Origin: CAZCTC01 sp964501335
Lineage (GTDB): Bacteria > Chloroflexota > Anaerolineae > B4-G1 > SLSP01
DNA length: 12,925 bases
Assembly: GCA_964501335.1 (NCBI GenBank)
Contig: CAZCTC010000124.1
Location: 1-12,925, forward strand
Direction: 5' to 3'
Under the pieces are notes generated by a model, which saw only the letters and a program-made list of their open reading frames with translations, was not told the origin of the DNA and searched no databases. A program made the position numbers and the translations under genes. Numbering within the stretch: position 1 is the first letter of the stretch; each line of letters opens with the position of its first letter. This document shows positions 12,740-12,925 of this stretch, piece after piece.

Positions 12740-12858
12740 GCGTCCCGCATCTGACACTCTTTCTGTAAGGTGCGACGCGCGAGGTCGGAAGAGAGCATTT
12801 TTTGTTTATGTTTTGGCGCGCTTCAGAAAGCGCGCCAAAACATAGGCTTTTTTCTTCC
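12740..12858 (+). repeat. Hairpin element copy G (full length)
   Basis: GCGTC (12740-12744) and GACGC (12774-12778) close the 39-base 5' module. GGAAGA (12787-12792) can pair with TCTTCC (12853-12858), enclosing the T run and a perfect 17-bp stem: left arm 12807-12823, loop CAGA 12824-12827, right arm 12828-12844. The tail GGCTTTTTTC is T-rich. It follows the phosphofructokinase gene and is the copy that best fits a terminator on the + strand. Confidence 0.87.
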
Positions 12859-12925
12859 GCTTTTCCGGGTTAACGCATCGGTTGTGCAAATAGTGGCCGA
12901 AGTGAAAAAAACGGCCTAAAAACTA
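12859..12925. other. Distal intergenic end of window
   Basis: No gene is visible. A short inverted repeat GGCCG (12895-12899) and CGGCC (12912-12916) flanks an A-rich loop and may be part of something continuing beyond the window. Confidence 0.4.

Noticed and set aside
1..12858. CRISPR array
   Set aside because: The repeated hairpins are kilobases apart or irregularly spaced, with no uniform repeat-spacer pattern and no cas gene.
1..12925. Insertion sequence or prophage
   Set aside because: No transposase, integrase or phage gene is seen; the YadA-like repeats could occur in tail fibres but no other phage gene is near.

Overview
The window looks like chromosomal DNA of an uncultured or poorly studied bacterium, most likely a member of the Chloroflexota (Anaerolineae-like). 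This is an inference from gene style: a Thr-Pro-rich spacer in an exported protein, a PPi-type phosphofructokinase, a secreted protein that joins a small beta domain to YadA-head-like repeats, a TolB-like propeller, and intergenic DNA packed with palindromic repeats. No rRNA, tRNA, CRISPR array, transposase or integrase is visible.

Layout: 1-346 is non-coding and holds three copies of a hairpin repeat. On the + strand follow an M3-family oligoendopeptidase (347-2179) and a probable two-gene NAD-related operon: a Nudix hydrolase (2348-2788) and a nicotinamidase-like isochorismatase-family enzyme (2834-3550). A convergent gap with another repeat copy separates these from a - strand pair: a membrane-anchored beta-propeller protein (6589-5417) and a GH39 glycosidase (5319-3784), both starting at TTG. 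Divergent from that pair is a secreted protein with YadA-head-like repeats (6847-8259, +). Three - strand genes follow: a LmrA/YxaF-like TetR regulator (10766-10191), a translationally coupled NmrA-like oxidoreductase (10191-9334) and a bacterial lysyl oxidase homologue (9219-8362) with its own likely promoter. The window ends with a PPi-type phosphofructokinase (11404-12687, +) behind a 637-base intergenic mosaic of repeats and a good sigma70-type promoter.

The most notable non-genic feature is a family of seven related intergenic elements (about 1-79, 120-242, 263-316, 3623-3736, 8270-8316, 11094-11208, 12740-12858). A full copy is about 115-125 bases. It has a 5' module closed by GCGTC/GACGC over an exactly 39-base span, a purine tract, a T run, and a perfect 15-18 bp stem with a tetranucleotide loop, usually CAGA, then a T-rich tail. 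Stem sequences differ between copies but stay perfectly complementary, so structure rather than sequence is conserved. All seven lie on the same strand whatever the direction of the neighbouring genes. I do not recognise this family; it could be a terminator, an RNA element, or a REP/MITE-like mobile palindrome.

Other points of interest are the lysyl oxidase homologue, which retains the three copper His and both lysyl-tyrosylquinone residues; a TetR operator placed inside its own promoter; and a mosaic of interleaved repeats upstream of the phosphofructokinase.
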